From an uncultured Alphaproteobacteria bacterium (GTDB taxonomy: Bacteria > Pseudomonadota > Alphaproteobacteria > RF32 > CAG-239): 42,715 bases of DNA. The position numbers were made by a program, and so were the translations under genes. The notes under the pieces were generated by a model. It did no database searches, had not been told where the DNA came from, and was given only the letters and a program-made list of their open reading frames with translations. Location: assembly GCA_944391435.1 (NCBI GenBank), contig CALXTP010000041.1:1-42715 (forward strand). Reading direction: 5' to 3'. This document shows, piece by piece, positions 27,232-36,093 of this stretch. Numbering within the stretch: the first letter of the stretch is position 1; each line of letters starts with the position of its first letter.

Positions 27232-27267
27232 TTTGACCACCTTTAATGTTGTTTCATGTTTTTTGAT

Positions 27268-27296
27268 TTTATATACAAAGCGTTTGAGAAATGCAA
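27268..27296 (-). promoter_or_regulatory. Sigma-70-type promoter of rpoZ
   Basis: On the minus strand TTGCAT (27291-27296) and TATAAA (27268-27273) are 17 bases apart, 36 bases before the rpoZ start. Confidence 0.6.
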
Positions 27297-27314
27297 CCTT
27301 TTTTTTGAAAAACT

Positions 27315-28607
27315 TTAGTAGAATATCGGAGCAGTCAGCAGTATCCCCCTATTTTTAAGCAATTTTTGCTCCAGGTCTTTCTGGTGAGGGCGCACAGCAG
27401 CAACATCTTCTTTGAAAACCGTATACATTTTTATGATGGCTGCTTCTACGGCATACATATCTTTTTGCCACTTCTCCGGCAATTGCTTAATGTAATCATC
27501 ATAATAGCCGCGGCGGTGAAAACGAACCGCATAAGCGACGGACTGGTTGGCCTCTGCCACACGAAAGGCTTTTACCGTCTTGTCACAAGTATAGGCCCAT
27601 TCTTCCGGCGTAAAACCTTGTTTGATAACAACCGAGGCAAATTCGTCATATATCCCGGCAAAACGTGTTTTCAAAACAAGCCTCTGGCAAGGGTTTACAA
27701 TATCTTTCAGACTGTTTTGCCTTAAAGCCGTCCCCTGCCCGGCCTCCCAGGCATCAAGTACCGCTTCGGCGACTATCAGCTTGCCATAATTTCTCATTTG
27801 GTTTTTGGTGCCGAATTCCATTATGCCGTCTATTGTTGCCACAAACGCCCCGACATCTTTGGATGTTAACGGCGATGTCAATGTCGGGTGCAATGTGCGC
27901 AAATTTAAAGCATAATTTTGCCCGCGGCCTTTTTTTTCCGCGGCTCCGGATATTTGCCTTTCTTTCGCCGAAGGCGTTTTCTCTTTATTATCATCTTTTT
28001 CTGCTTTTTTTATTTTTTCTTTCAAAAAGTCCGGCAATTCTATATTTATCCGCGGTTTTTTGACCCGTACCGAACGCGGGCGGTCTAAATCTTCAGGCTT
28101 CTTTTCTCCCCATATTTCCGGCATCAGCAAAAAATATAGCCCCGGCGACATAAATTCCAGATTTTCCATACCTTTGAATTTTTCAGCCACATCCTTGGGA
28201 AATTGGTTTTTTGTTTCTTTAATGCCGGGTAAATTCAAAATTTTTTCAGACATTCCAGGCACCTGATGCAACATCGGCCCGATATATTGATACGAATCCT
28301 TAGGGAGCCAGCTTAAAATTTCCAACAGCTCGTCTTCATAATTATTTTTCAAACGCCCTTCGCTTAAGCCATAAAAACGGATTGTCTGGCTGAATTCTTT
28401 CTTAAATTTGCGCTCCATGCGAAAGCGAGACGTATAGCCGCGATCGTACAAATCTTTCATAGAGCCGATTTGACTTTTTATTTTTTGCACATCGGGGATT
28501 TCCATATCCATATCAACAACGAAATACCGGTCAAAATCCGACACACCTGCGCAGCAGGGTGAAACCAATGCACACATCATCAAAACCAAAGCAAGAGTTT
28601 TCCGCAT
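27315..28607 (-). CDS. Secreted protein of unknown function
   Basis: I do not recognise this 430-residue protein. A signal peptide is clear ([16 protein letters not shown], cleavage near residue 20; the CCAG could also be read as a weak lipobox). An N-terminal part of about 185 residues is rich in charged and aromatic residues. It is joined by a Lys/Glu-rich linker ([19 protein letters not shown]) to a helical C-terminal domain of about 200 residues with two cysteines ([18 protein letters not shown]). No catalytic motif is evident. The ATG has AAGGA just upstream. It precedes rpoZ on the same strand, but rpoZ has its own promoter. Confidence 0.65.
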   Translation of the reverse strand: MRKTLALVLMMCALVSPCCAGVSDFDRYFVVDMDMEIPDVQKIKSQIGSMKDLYDRGYTSRFRMERKFKKEFSQTIRFYGLSEGRLKNNYEDELLEILSWLPKDSYQYIGPMLHQVPGMSEKILNLPGIKETKNQFPKDVAEKFKGMENLEFMSPGLYFLLMPEIWGEKKPEDLDRPRSVRVKKPRINIELPDFLKEKIKKAEKDDNKEKTPSAKERQISGAAEKKGRGQNYALNLRTLHPTLTSPLTSKDVGAFVATIDGIMEFGTKNQMRNYGKLIVAEAVLDAWEAGQGTALRQNSLKDIVNPCQRLVLKTRFAGIYDEFASVVIKQGFTPEEWAYTCDKTVKAFRVAEANQSVAYAVRFHRRGYYDDYIKQLPEKWQKDMYAVEAAIIKMYTVFKEDVAAVRPHQKDLEQKLLKNRGILLTAPIFY

Positions 28608-28671
28608 ATTATCTTTTCCTTATAAGGTGTTAACCCTACGATAACGGGTAAAATTTAAAAAAACGTTATGC

Positions 28672-28700
28672 TTGCAATTTAAATTCCGTTAGACTATGAT
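28672..28700 (+). promoter_or_regulatory. Sigma-70-type promoter of gcrA
   Basis: TTGCAA (28672-28677) and TATGAT (28695-28700) have an ideal 17-base spacer. The gcrA ATG is 36 bases further on. Confidence 0.65.
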
Positions 28701-28736
28701 TTATGAGAATATAAATCACTTTTACGGAGAAAAGTT

Positions 28737-29198
28737 ATGATCTGGACCGATGAAGCTGTTGAAGAATTAAAAAGAATGTGGGATCGCGGCATGACTACCG
28801 GGCAAATCGCCAAGGCCTTAAACGTCACAAAAAACTCTATCATAGGAAAAGTCCACCGTTTGTGCCTTACAGCCAGACCTTCCCCCATTAAAAAATCTTC
28901 TGCACCCAAAACCGATAAAAAGACCGTCGTTGCCGGAAAAACAACCAAGAACGAGAAAAATACCGCTACCGCAACAAGCAAACAGGCTTGCATTCCAAGC
29001 TCTTCTGCCGCTGCTGCCCCTCTTAATGAAGAGACTAATATCCCGTTGGTCAAACTGGACAACCACACCTGCCGCTGGCCACTCGGCGATCCCCGCGATG
29101 ACGATTTTTGTTTTTGCGGCAAGCATGTCAAAACGGGGCAAACATATTGTGAAGAGCATGCGGCCATTGCCTATGTCAAACCCGGAAAGAAAATCTGA
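28737..29198 (+). CDS. gcrA: Cell-cycle regulator GcrA
   Basis: A 153-residue protein with the GcrA N-terminal helix-turn-helix (WTDEAVEELKRMW, TGQIAKALNVTKNSIIGKVHR) and the conserved C-terminal module (CRWPLGDPRDDDFCFCGK, TYCEEHAAIAY). The linker is Ala/Ser/Lys-rich. GcrA is found essentially only in Alphaproteobacteria, where it binds sigma-70 holoenzyme and activates promoters marked by CcrM methylation at GANTC. Its presence is the best lineage marker in the window. No ctrA or ccrM gene is in view. An inverted repeat downstream (CCGGCTT at 29202, AAGCCGG at 29246) could be a weak terminator. Confidence 0.96.
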   Translation: MIWTDEAVEELKRMWDRGMTTGQIAKALNVTKNSIIGKVHRLCLTARPSPIKKSSAPKTDKKTVVAGKTTKNEKNTATATSKQACIPSSSAAAAPLNEETNIPLVKLDNHTCRWPLGDPRDDDFCFCGKHVKTGQTYCEEHAAIAYVKPGKKI

Positions 29199-29280
29199 TT
29201 TCCGGCTTTTCTTTTGACGATGCTTACTTGCTGGTGTTTTAATGTAAGCCGGTTTTAATGCAGACTGGCTGAAGTTTGAT

Positions 29281-30036
29281 ATGCTTTGTTCAGATTTAAG
29301 GGCGTTTGGCTCAGTTAGAGGTAGTTGTTTGTATAGTCAAAAATTTTCAAAATTCATAACCCTTTGGCAAGATGAATTTGCTTATGAAAAGACGCTGGAA
29401 GAACAGGCCTGTTTTGATAAAAACGGAAACCCAATCCCGTGGTATACATATCCGGCAACAGAGTATCTTTCGCAGTTTGATTATTCCGACAAGAGCATAT
29501 TTGAATACGGGTGCGGCTTTTCATCTTTGTTTTGGGCACAAAGAGCACGCCAGGTTATCAGCATAGAAGATAATCCGGCCTGGTTTGAAAAATGGCAACA
29601 ACTGACACGAAATAATCTGACCTTTCGCCTTGAAACCGATTTAGATGCTTATGTCCATTCTATTTTTGACAATGAGAAAAAATATGATGTCATTGCCATT
29701 GACGGCAAACGGCGAGCCGCATGCGCTCATGCCGCCACACAAGCATTAAAAGACGGCGGTTTTATCATTTTGGATGACAGCGACAGAATCAATAACAGCA
29801 ACGAATATGTTGATGCCGTGCATACCTTAAAAAAGCATAATCTGCTGCAAGTTGACTTTTACGGGTTCAGCCCTATGGATAATTTTACCAAAGCGACCTC
29901 CGTCTTTTTCAGCCGGGATTTTAATTTTTCTACCCTTAATGCAAAGCAACCTGCCAACGGAATCGGAAACCTTTGGGGCATGGGACGCAGAAAACGCAAA
30001 GAATTCTATCGCGAAAGCTATTCAGCCCCTAAATAA
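29281..30036 (+). CDS. Class I SAM-dependent methyltransferase-like protein
   Basis: A 251-residue protein with a Rossmann methyltransferase pattern: motif I as FEYGCGFSSLFWAQRA, an acidic end of strand 2 (VISIEDNPAWFEKW), motif IV region YDVIAIDGKRRAACA and then GGFIILDDSDR. The DG at motif IV, instead of the NPPY/DPPY of N-methyltransferases, suggests an O-methyltransferase-type or FkbM-like enzyme, but the substrate is unknown. The ribosome site is weak, so the exact start within the first ~20 codons is uncertain. It follows gcrA by 82 bases and converges on mrp. Confidence 0.65.
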   Translation: MLCSDLRAFGSVRGSCLYSQKFSKFITLWQDEFAYEKTLEEQACFDKNGNPIPWYTYPATEYLSQFDYSDKSIFEYGCGFSSLFWAQRARQVISIEDNPAWFEKWQQLTRNNLTFRLETDLDAYVHSIFDNEKKYDVIAIDGKRRAACAHAATQALKDGGFIILDDSDRINNSNEYVDAVHTLKKHNLLQVDFYGFSPMDNFTKATSVFFSRDFNFSTLNAKQPANGIGNLWGMGRRKRKEFYRESYSAPK

Positions 30037-30057
30037 TTTTTTCCGTTTTCGGTTATT

Positions 30058-31062
30058 TTAACCTTTGTCCGCCGCCAAACCCAGTTTTAGAGCAATTTTT
30101 GCCGCTATTTGCTTATAAGCCAAAGCATACGGGCTGTCCGGTGCACTTTGCACAATCGGCGTTCCGGCGTCAGCATTCACTCGGATATCATAATGCAGAG
30201 GGATTTCACCAAGGAAATCAACTCCATATCGTTCGGCGGTTTTTGCAGCGCCGGCATGGCCGAATATATCGGCGCGATGTCCGCATTTTTCACAAATATA
30301 ATAGCTCATATTTTCAACAATGCCTAAAACCGGCACGCCGATTTTGTTAAACAGGTTTAATCCCTTTATTGCGTCAATAAGAGCTATATCCTGAGGCGTT
30401 GACACAATGACGGCACCGGAAAAATTTATTTTTTGCGACATGGTAATTTGTATATCCCCCGTACCGGGCGGCATATCCACCACCATAACATCCGTATCGT
30501 CCCAGGCCGTTTGCGTCAACATTTGTTCTATTGCACCGCAAGCCTTAGCACCTCTCCAGATTAAAGCAGCATCTTCGGATATCATGCTGCCGATGGACAT
30601 TGATTCCACACCGCCTTCTTTAAATGGCTGGAAAGTTTCCCCATCATACGAAACCGGCGGCATATTTTTGTAGCCCAACATTGCCGGAACCGACGGTCCG
30701 TATATATCTGCATCAAACAATGCCACTTTTAGATTTAAATCAGCCAGCGCTAACGCCAAATTGACCGCCGTTGTTGATTTGCCGACTCCCCCTTTGCCCG
30801 AAGCAACCGCAATAATGTGCCGAACGCCCTTGATATGCCATTTATCATCCGCCGGTTGCTCTTTTTTCTCTACAACATGTATAACATTTACTTTTTTATC
30901 CGGCCGGATTGCCGCCAGAGCCGTTTTTATATTTTGTTCTGTTGCGGCATTTACCAGTGTTTTCAGCGTTACGATTATCCTGCCGCCAAACTCCTTAATT
31001 GACGCAATGTCTTCCGGACGCACATATTCAGCGAGGCTCTTCCACAGTTCTTTTTCCGACAT
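30058..31062 (-). CDS. apbC: Mrp/NBP35-family iron-sulfur cluster carrier ATPase
   Basis: The 334-residue P-loop protein has an N-terminal MIP18/DUF59-like region (about 1-65). A deviant Walker A (SGKGGVGKSTTAVNLA, near residue 90), Walker B-like VMVVDMPPGTGD, and the CxxC cluster-binding pair (YICEKCGH) near residue 250 follow. Mrp/ApbC proteins carry and transfer Fe-S clusters. The ATG at 31062 is chosen because AAGGGG lies about 10 bases before it; a TTG six bases upstream is less likely. A 112-base gap separates it from divergent hflK. Confidence 0.93.
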   Translation of the reverse strand: MSEKELWKSLAEYVRPEDIASIKEFGGRIIVTLKTLVNAATEQNIKTALAAIRPDKKVNVIHVVEKKEQPADDKWHIKGVRHIIAVASGKGGVGKSTTAVNLALALADLNLKVALFDADIYGPSVPAMLGYKNMPPVSYDGETFQPFKEGGVESMSIGSMISEDAALIWRGAKACGAIEQMLTQTAWDDTDVMVVDMPPGTGDIQITMSQKINFSGAVIVSTPQDIALIDAIKGLNLFNKIGVPVLGIVENMSYYICEKCGHRADIFGHAGAAKTAERYGVDFLGEIPLHYDIRVNADAGTPIVQSAPDSPYALAYKQIAAKIALKLGLAADKG

Positions 31063-31174
31063 ATTCAATTCCCCTTGTGTGGATATTATTTTTTCAATAT
31101 TGTTTTTATATCTGCTTTATATTATTTTTTGGAAAAATGTTAAGTCTTATTTCTGATTTGTTAGAGGTTTTCAA

Positions 31175-32194
31175 ATGACAGATAAATTAGCCACTTTTGA
31201 CATCAACCCGTGGGATAATTCCAGCGACTCCCCATCAAAACCGAAGGTTGTTGATTTTACGACAAAAATTTCAAAAATGCAGCAGAGCAACGATAATTTT
31301 AACGGCCTTTTTAAAATTATCGGCGGCGTTTTGCTTTTTTTGTGGCTGATTTCCGGTTTTTACCAGGTCGGCCCCAGCGAACAGGGCGTCGTTTTGCGGC
31401 TCGGAAAATATACCGAAACAACCGATGCCGGACTGCATTACCATTTGCCTTACCCGTTTGAAACGGTTTATCTTGTTAACATCAGCAAAGAGCGCAGCAT
31501 AAACCTCGGCGTGAACGACGAATCTTTTAGCAACTCCGGCGGACTGTCCGAAAGCCATATGCTGACAGGCGACGAAAACATCGTAGATATCAATCTGACG
31601 GTTGTCTGGAATATTAAAGATGCACGGGACTTCCTGTTTAAAACCAGGACGCCGGATTTAACGGTCAAAGTGGCCGCCCAATCCGTTTTGCGCGAAATTA
31701 TCGGACAATCAAAAATGGAAGATGTCATTACCGGCGACCGTGCAAAAATTGAAAACGATACGCTTAAGGAATTACAAGGATTGCTTGATAAATTTCAGAC
31801 AGGCGTAAACATTGTCCGCGTCAAGCTGCAAAAAGCCGACCCGCCCAAACAAGTTGTTGATGCATTCAACGAGGTTCAGCGCGCCAAAACCGACGCCGAG
31901 CGTTTTAAAAACGAAGCAGAAGCTTATGCGAACGAAGTCCTTCCCAAAGCGGAAGGAGAGGCTATCAAACGCAAACAGGAAGCAGAAGCCTACCGGGCTG
32001 CCGTTATCAGCAAAGCCGAAGGTGAAGCCCAGAGATTTTCTTCCGTTTATGATGCTTACAAGACAGGAAAACTGGTAACGTCAAAACGCCTTTATCTGGA
32101 AACGATGGAGGATATTTTGAAAAAATCCAAGAAGGTCATTATGGAACCCGGACAAAAGAGTTCCAACATGATGCCCATTTTACCGTTAAAATAA
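31175..32194 (+). CDS. hflK: FtsH modulator HflK
   Basis: A 339-residue SPFH-family protein: a 45-residue polar N-terminus, a membrane helix (IIGGVLLFLWLISGFYQV), then the SPFH domain starting at PSEQGVVLRLGKYTETTDAG. The coiled helical part (RAKTDAERFKNEAEAYANEV, EGEAIKRKQEAEAYRAAV) and the C-terminus (YLETMEDILKKSKKVIME) are typical. HflK and HflC form a large membrane cage around FtsH and modulate its proteolysis. The N-terminal glycine-rich stretch seen in many HflK proteins is absent. It starts a hflK-hflC-degP-holC unit. Confidence 0.95.
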   Translation: MTDKLATFDINPWDNSSDSPSKPKVVDFTTKISKMQQSNDNFNGLFKIIGGVLLFLWLISGFYQVGPSEQGVVLRLGKYTETTDAGLHYHLPYPFETVYLVNISKERSINLGVNDESFSNSGGLSESHMLTGDENIVDINLTVVWNIKDARDFLFKTRTPDLTVKVAAQSVLREIIGQSKMEDVITGDRAKIENDTLKELQGLLDKFQTGVNIVRVKLQKADPPKQVVDAFNEVQRAKTDAERFKNEAEAYANEVLPKAEGEAIKRKQEAEAYRAAVISKAEGEAQRFSSVYDAYKTGKLVTSKRLYLETMEDILKKSKKVIMEPGQKSSNMMPILPLK

Positions 32195-32213
32195 TCTATG
32201 TGCGGAGTTTGCA

Positions 32214-33074
32214 ATGAAAAAGAATTTACATATAATCCTGGTTTGCGCAGCGGTATTGCTCGTTGTAGCATTTCAATCCCTCTATATCGTGCAACAGCCT
32301 GAGCAAGCCATTGTTTTGCAATTCGGAGAACCGGTCAGACTGGTTCAGGATTCCGGGTTAAAAATCAAAGTTCCGTTCATTCAAAATGTTGTTTTTTATG
32401 ACAAAAGACTGCTTAATCTGGAGCCTCCGGCGCAGGAAGTGGTTTTGAAAGACAAAAAGCGTTTAGACGTGGATACTTTTTCCCGTTACAGGATTGTGGA
32501 ACCGCTGACGTTTTATAAAACCGTACGTTATGAATACCAGGCACAAAACCGTTTGCAGGAAATTGTCAATTCTTCGGCACGCAATGTCTTGGCGACCGTA
32601 ACATTGAGAGAACTGCTCTCTGAAAAGAGAACCGAAATTATGCGCCGCATCAGCGAGGCCGTTAAAGATGATGCCAAGCAAATCGGCGTGGAAGTTGCTG
32701 ATGTGCGCATCAGGCGTGCCGACCTGCCCATCCAAGTATCCCAAGCCATAAACGACCGGATGAAAACAGAACGTATCCGTGAGGCAAAAGGCTATCGTGC
32801 GGACGGTGAGAAAATGGCGCAAGAAATCAGAGCCACGGCAGACAAGCAAGCGACAATTACCGTTGCCAATGCCGAAAAAGAAGCCCAGCAGATAAAAGGT
32901 GAAGGCGATAAAAAAGCAACCGAAATATGGAATAAGGCTACCAGCGCAGATCCGGAGTTTTATGCCTTTTACCGCTCGCTTGAAGCGTATCGCAACTCTT
33001 TTGATGCCGAAACATCAATGGTTTTGGCACCGGAAGGCGAGTTCTTTAATTATTTCGGAAAATCATTGAAATAG
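32214..33074 (+). CDS. hflC: FtsH modulator HflC
   Basis: A 286-residue partner of HflK. It has an N-terminal membrane helix (IILVCAAVLLVVAFQSLYIV), the SPFH start QPEQAIVLQFGEP, the conserved KVPFIQNVVFYDKRLLN, and the C-terminal coiled region ending YRSLEAYRNSF. The gene lies 19 bases after hflK and 9 bases before degP. The spacing and order match the common hflKC-degP arrangement. Confidence 0.96.
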   Translation: MKKNLHIILVCAAVLLVVAFQSLYIVQQPEQAIVLQFGEPVRLVQDSGLKIKVPFIQNVVFYDKRLLNLEPPAQEVVLKDKKRLDVDTFSRYRIVEPLTFYKTVRYEYQAQNRLQEIVNSSARNVLATVTLRELLSEKRTEIMRRISEAVKDDAKQIGVEVADVRIRRADLPIQVSQAINDRMKTERIREAKGYRADGEKMAQEIRATADKQATITVANAEKEAQQIKGEGDKKATEIWNKATSADPEFYAFYRSLEAYRNSFDAETSMVLAPEGEFFNYFGKSLK

Positions 33075-33083
33075 GAAAAGCCG

Positions 33084-34436
33084 ATGCATCTTTTATCCGT
33101 TCTTTTGCTGTTTGCAGCGACAACAGGCCAGGCTTTTGCCCTTGATTCATACGCCGATTTGGTTGAAACCCTGATGCCGTCGGTAGTTAATATTTCCACA
33201 GAAAAAGAAGCCGTTGCAGACACGGACGAGGGAATTGATAATTTCATGCTTAATCCGGAACTTAAAGGCCGGGAATCTCTCGGTTCCGGCTTTTTTATCC
33301 ATAAAGACGGCTATATACTGACCAATCTTCATGTGATAAAAGGCGCAAAGAAAATTTCGGTTATTACCGACGATAACGAATCTTATACAGCAACCATTGC
33401 CGGAACCGATGCCCCCAGCGATTTGGCGGTTTTGAAAATAGATTTGCAGCAAGATGAAAAGCCCAGAGAGGTTCGTCCTGTTGTTTTTGGCAATGCCCAT
33501 GATGCACGAATCGGCGACAAAGTTTTGGTATTCGGCAATCCTTACGGCCTCGGCGTCAGCGTATCATCCGGAATTATTTCAGCAAAATCCCGCAATATCG
33601 GACTCGGTTCACAACAATATTTACAAACAGATGCAGCCATCAACAAAGGAAACTCGGGCGGCCCTATGTTTAACCTGGACGGCGAAGTTATCGGCGTCAA
33701 TGCCGCTTTATTTACATCCCAGGGAGCTAGCGGGATAGGTTTTGCCCTGCCTTCAAATACCGCAAACTGGGTATCAAACCAGCTAATGAAAGACGGGAAA
33801 GTCCGGCGCGGCTGGCTCGGATTTTCCGTTGCCAACGGAATCGATTCATATACAGGAAAACCCGGCTTTGTCATTACGGAAATAGATGAAGAATCTCCGG
33901 CATACAAAGAAGGATTGCGTGTCGGAGAAATTATCAGCGCCTACGACGATATGCCGGCGGCTGATGTTGCCGATTTTTTGAACTATGCCGAGACACTGGA
34001 GCCCGGTGATATGCTACGGCTCAAGACATTGAGCTTTGGCGAAGAATTCAGGACCGTTATCAAAATACAGGATATGCCTGCCCAGAAACTAAAAGACTAT
34101 ACCGACAAAGCCTTAAAAGAGAGCCGCCAGCGTTCCGTCCAGGATATTGACAGTGAAGTTTTCTACATTTCCGAATTTAAAATAGCCGTTAAAGAAGCGG
34201 ATCCCCGCGGATTGGCTATTGTTAAAATAGAAAAAAAATCACCGCTTGCAGGCAAAGGCATTAAAGTGGGGGACGTTATTTTAGAAGCAGACAGGTCTGA
34301 CATTTATACTGCCGACAATTTGCTGGATAATATCAGGACTGCCGTTGTCAACGATTTTCGTCCGATATCCCTGCTTATTCAAAGCAGTGATAATGCTTTT
34401 TATACCTCCGTTGAATTGGTGAATGAAAATGATTAG
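33084..34436 (+). CDS. degP: Do-family periplasmic serine endopeptidase
   Basis: A 450-residue HtrA-family protease and chaperone for misfolded envelope proteins. A signal peptide (cleavage near residue 20) precedes the trypsin-like domain with His83 (TNLHVIKGA), Asp113 (PSDLAVLKID) and Ser191 (NKGNSGGPMF). Two PDZ domains follow (from about residues 250 and 360). Which paralogue (DegP, DegQ or DegS-like) cannot be decided; two PDZ domains and a cleavable signal favour DegP/DegQ. The last codons overlap holC. Confidence 0.94.
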   Translation: MHLLSVLLLFAATTGQAFALDSYADLVETLMPSVVNISTEKEAVADTDEGIDNFMLNPELKGRESLGSGFFIHKDGYILTNLHVIKGAKKISVITDDNESYTATIAGTDAPSDLAVLKIDLQQDEKPREVRPVVFGNAHDARIGDKVLVFGNPYGLGVSVSSGIISAKSRNIGLGSQQYLQTDAAINKGNSGGPMFNLDGEVIGVNAALFTSQGASGIGFALPSNTANWVSNQLMKDGKVRRGWLGFSVANGIDSYTGKPGFVITEIDEESPAYKEGLRVGEIISAYDDMPAADVADFLNYAETLEPGDMLRLKTLSFGEEFRTVIKIQDMPAQKLKDYTDKALKESRQRSVQDIDSEVFYISEFKIAVKEADPRGLAIVKIEKKSPLAGKGIKVGDVILEADRSDIYTADNLLDNIRTAVVNDFRPISLLIQSSDNAFYTSVELVNEND

Positions 34437-34884
34437 GGTTGATTTTTATCATTTGCAGCGTTCTTCTTTGGAGCAAATTTTGCCTAAATTATGCGAAAAA
34501 GCTTATTCTACGGGAAAAAGGATTAAAATTCAGCTCGGGACGGAAGAACGTATTGAATTTATCAACACCCTCTTATGGACGTACAATGAAGAATCCTTCT
34601 TGCCCCACGGCAGCAAAAAAGACGGTTTCAGCGAAGAACAGCCTGTTTTCATATCCGCAGATGAAGATAATCCCAACGGGGCGTCTTTGCTCATCCTTGC
34701 CGACGGCGCCATGCCCAATCCGGATACTTTGCAACACTATGAGCGTGTTTTGAATATCTTTGACGGAATGAATGATGTTTCGTTGAACAATGCACGAAAT
34801 TATTGGAAGCAGATACGGGATTTAGATGGAGAGCTCCATTATTGGCAACAAAACGAAAAAGGCAGTTTTGAACAAAAAGTTTGA
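34429..34884 (+). CDS. holC: DNA polymerase III, chi subunit
   Basis: A protein of about 151 residues with the chi pattern: RVDFYHLQRSSLEQILPKLC, TGKRIKIQLGTEERIEFIN, LLWTYNEESFLPHG, and the C-terminal ERVLNIFDGMND. Chi links the clamp loader to SSB. The ATG at 34429 has GGTGA 6 bases upstream; one codon pair earlier (34423) is also in frame. It overlaps degP by 8 bases, so the chi gene is coupled to the protease operon, whereas in many bacteria it is near pepA. After it, an AT-rich hairpin (34911-34935) may end transcription. Confidence 0.85.
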   Translation: MIRVDFYHLQRSSLEQILPKLCEKAYSTGKRIKIQLGTEERIEFINTLLWTYNEESFLPHGSKKDGFSEEQPVFISADEDNPNGASLLILADGAMPNPDTLQHYERVLNIFDGMNDVSLNNARNYWKQIRDLDGELHYWQQNEKGSFEQKV

Positions 34885-35028
34885 CTTTTCCATACAGTCA
34901 GCCTTTGGAAAAATAAAATGTTTCCAATTTTATTTCGGGCTGTTTTATTTTTTTTGCACGGCAACGGATTATGCACAAAAGAAACTTTTAAAATTTTTCC
35001 GGGGCTGTATATTCTGAAATAAGGCTTG

Positions 35029-35047
35029 CACAATTAGAAAAATTGTG
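35029..35047. promoter_or_regulatory. Inverted repeat overlapping the kdsD promoter
   Basis: CACAATT and AATTGTG form a perfect 7-bp inverted repeat around AGAAA, with no T-tract. Its right arm covers the first five bases of the -35 hexamer. It has the shape of an operator, but no binder is known. Confidence 0.4.
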
Positions 35048-35070
35048 TCAGCATCTGCGCATAATATAAT
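35043..35070 (+). promoter_or_regulatory. Sigma-70-type promoter of the kdsD-lpt operon
   Basis: TTGTGT (35043-35048) and a perfect TATAAT (35065-35070) are 16 bases apart. The kdsD ATG is 17 bases after the -10, giving a very short leader. Confidence 0.55.
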
Positions 35071-35086
35071 TTTCAGGGGATAGACC

Positions 35087-36091
35087 ATGTCAAATTTGCA
35101 AGCGTCAAATGACAGTTTTAAATATGATGATTTGAAACACGCGGTTGAAACAATTGACCAAGAGATTGAAACTCTTGAAATTTTAAAAAACAGCCTTGAC
35201 AGCAATCTTTCCAAAGCTTTGGATTTGTTGCAAAACACAAAAGGGCGCGTTATTGTTACGGGGATGGGAAAATCCGGCCACATAGCGCGAAAAATGGCGG
35301 CAACCTTCGCATCAACAGGTACTGTTGCTTTCTTTGTCCACCCGGCAGAAGCAAGCCATGGCGACTTGGGAATGATTTCAGACGATGATGTCATTATTGC
35401 CATTTCATACAGCGGCGAATCGAAAGAATTATCCGATATTCTGGTTTATGCCAAACGCCGCAACATTCCGCTGATTGCCATTACCCGCAATCCGGAGAGC
35501 GCTTTGGGCAAAAATGCTTCTTTGGTATTAAAGCTGCCGGATAACGGCGAAGCCTGCCCGCTCGGGTTAGCACCGACTTCATCTACAACGGCAACAATTG
35601 TTTTGGGCGATGTCCTGGCCGTAGATTTGATGGAACGCCGCGGCTTTTCCGCAACGGATTTTCGCCAGCGCCACCCGGGAGGCAAACTCGGAGCTATTTT
35701 GTGCAAAGTTTCCGATGTTATGCACAAGGGAGATGAAATGCCGCTGCTGAAAGATGACGCCCTGATGCGCGATGCCTTATTGGTCATGAGTGAAAAAATG
35801 CTCGGCTGCGTCGGCATTGTCAATGAAAGCGGAGAGCTTATCGGAATTATAACCGACGGTGACTTAAGGCGCTGGATGCTGCCGGATATGTCCCCGAATT
35901 TGATTATGGAAAAAGTTTCCTCCGTTATGACTAAAAATCCGAAAGTCATTTCGCCGGATGCCCTTATCGTAGATGCCGTCAATACAATGAACAACACCGG
36001 GCACGGCATTACCAATTTGTTTGCCGTCCAAGATAAAAAACCGGTCGGCGTTATCCATATTCATGACTGCTTGAAAGCCGGAGTAGCATAA
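35087..36091 (+). CDS. kdsD: Arabinose-5-phosphate isomerase
   Basis: A 334-residue protein that converts ribulose 5-phosphate to arabinose 5-phosphate, the first committed step of Kdo synthesis for LPS. The SIS domain (GRVIVTGMGKSGHIARKMAA, HPAEASHGDLGM, ISYSGESKEL) is followed by two CBS domains (MLGCVGIVNESGELIGIITD and the VMTKNPKVISPDA to GVIHIHDCLKA stretch). Length is typical. It lies 2 bases ahead of the lptC-lptA gene, tying Kdo supply to LPS export. CAGGGG gives the ribosome site. Confidence 0.95.
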   Translation: MSNLQASNDSFKYDDLKHAVETIDQEIETLEILKNSLDSNLSKALDLLQNTKGRVIVTGMGKSGHIARKMAATFASTGTVAFFVHPAEASHGDLGMISDDDVIIAISYSGESKELSDILVYAKRRNIPLIAITRNPESALGKNASLVLKLPDNGEACPLGLAPTSSTTATIVLGDVLAVDLMERRGFSATDFRQRHPGGKLGAILCKVSDVMHKGDEMPLLKDDALMRDALLVMSEKMLGCVGIVNESGELIGIITDGDLRRWMLPDMSPNLIMEKVSSVMTKNPKVISPDALIVDAVNTMNNTGHGITNLFAVQDKKPVGVIHIHDCLKAGVA

Positions 36092-36093
36092 GC

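Noticed and set aside
28630-28644. CtrA-like box TTAA-N7-ATAA upstream of gcrA
   Set aside because: It deviates from TTAA-N7-TTAA in one half and is about 28 bases upstream of the -35; no ctrA gene is in view to support it.
28608-28736. GANTC (CcrM) sites in the gcrA promoter region
   Set aside because: I looked for them because GcrA depends on this methylation, and found none in this interval.
29202-29252. Nested inverted repeats after gcrA (CCGGCTT/AAGCCGG and GCTTAC/GTAAGC)
   Set aside because: The arms compete and the T run after them is short; it may be a weak terminator, but I cannot support an attenuator or riboswitch.
34885-35028. Small RNA or gene between holC and kdsD
   Set aside because: Only an AT-rich hairpin (34911-34935) and a T-rich stretch are visible; no start with a ribosome site or conserved structure.
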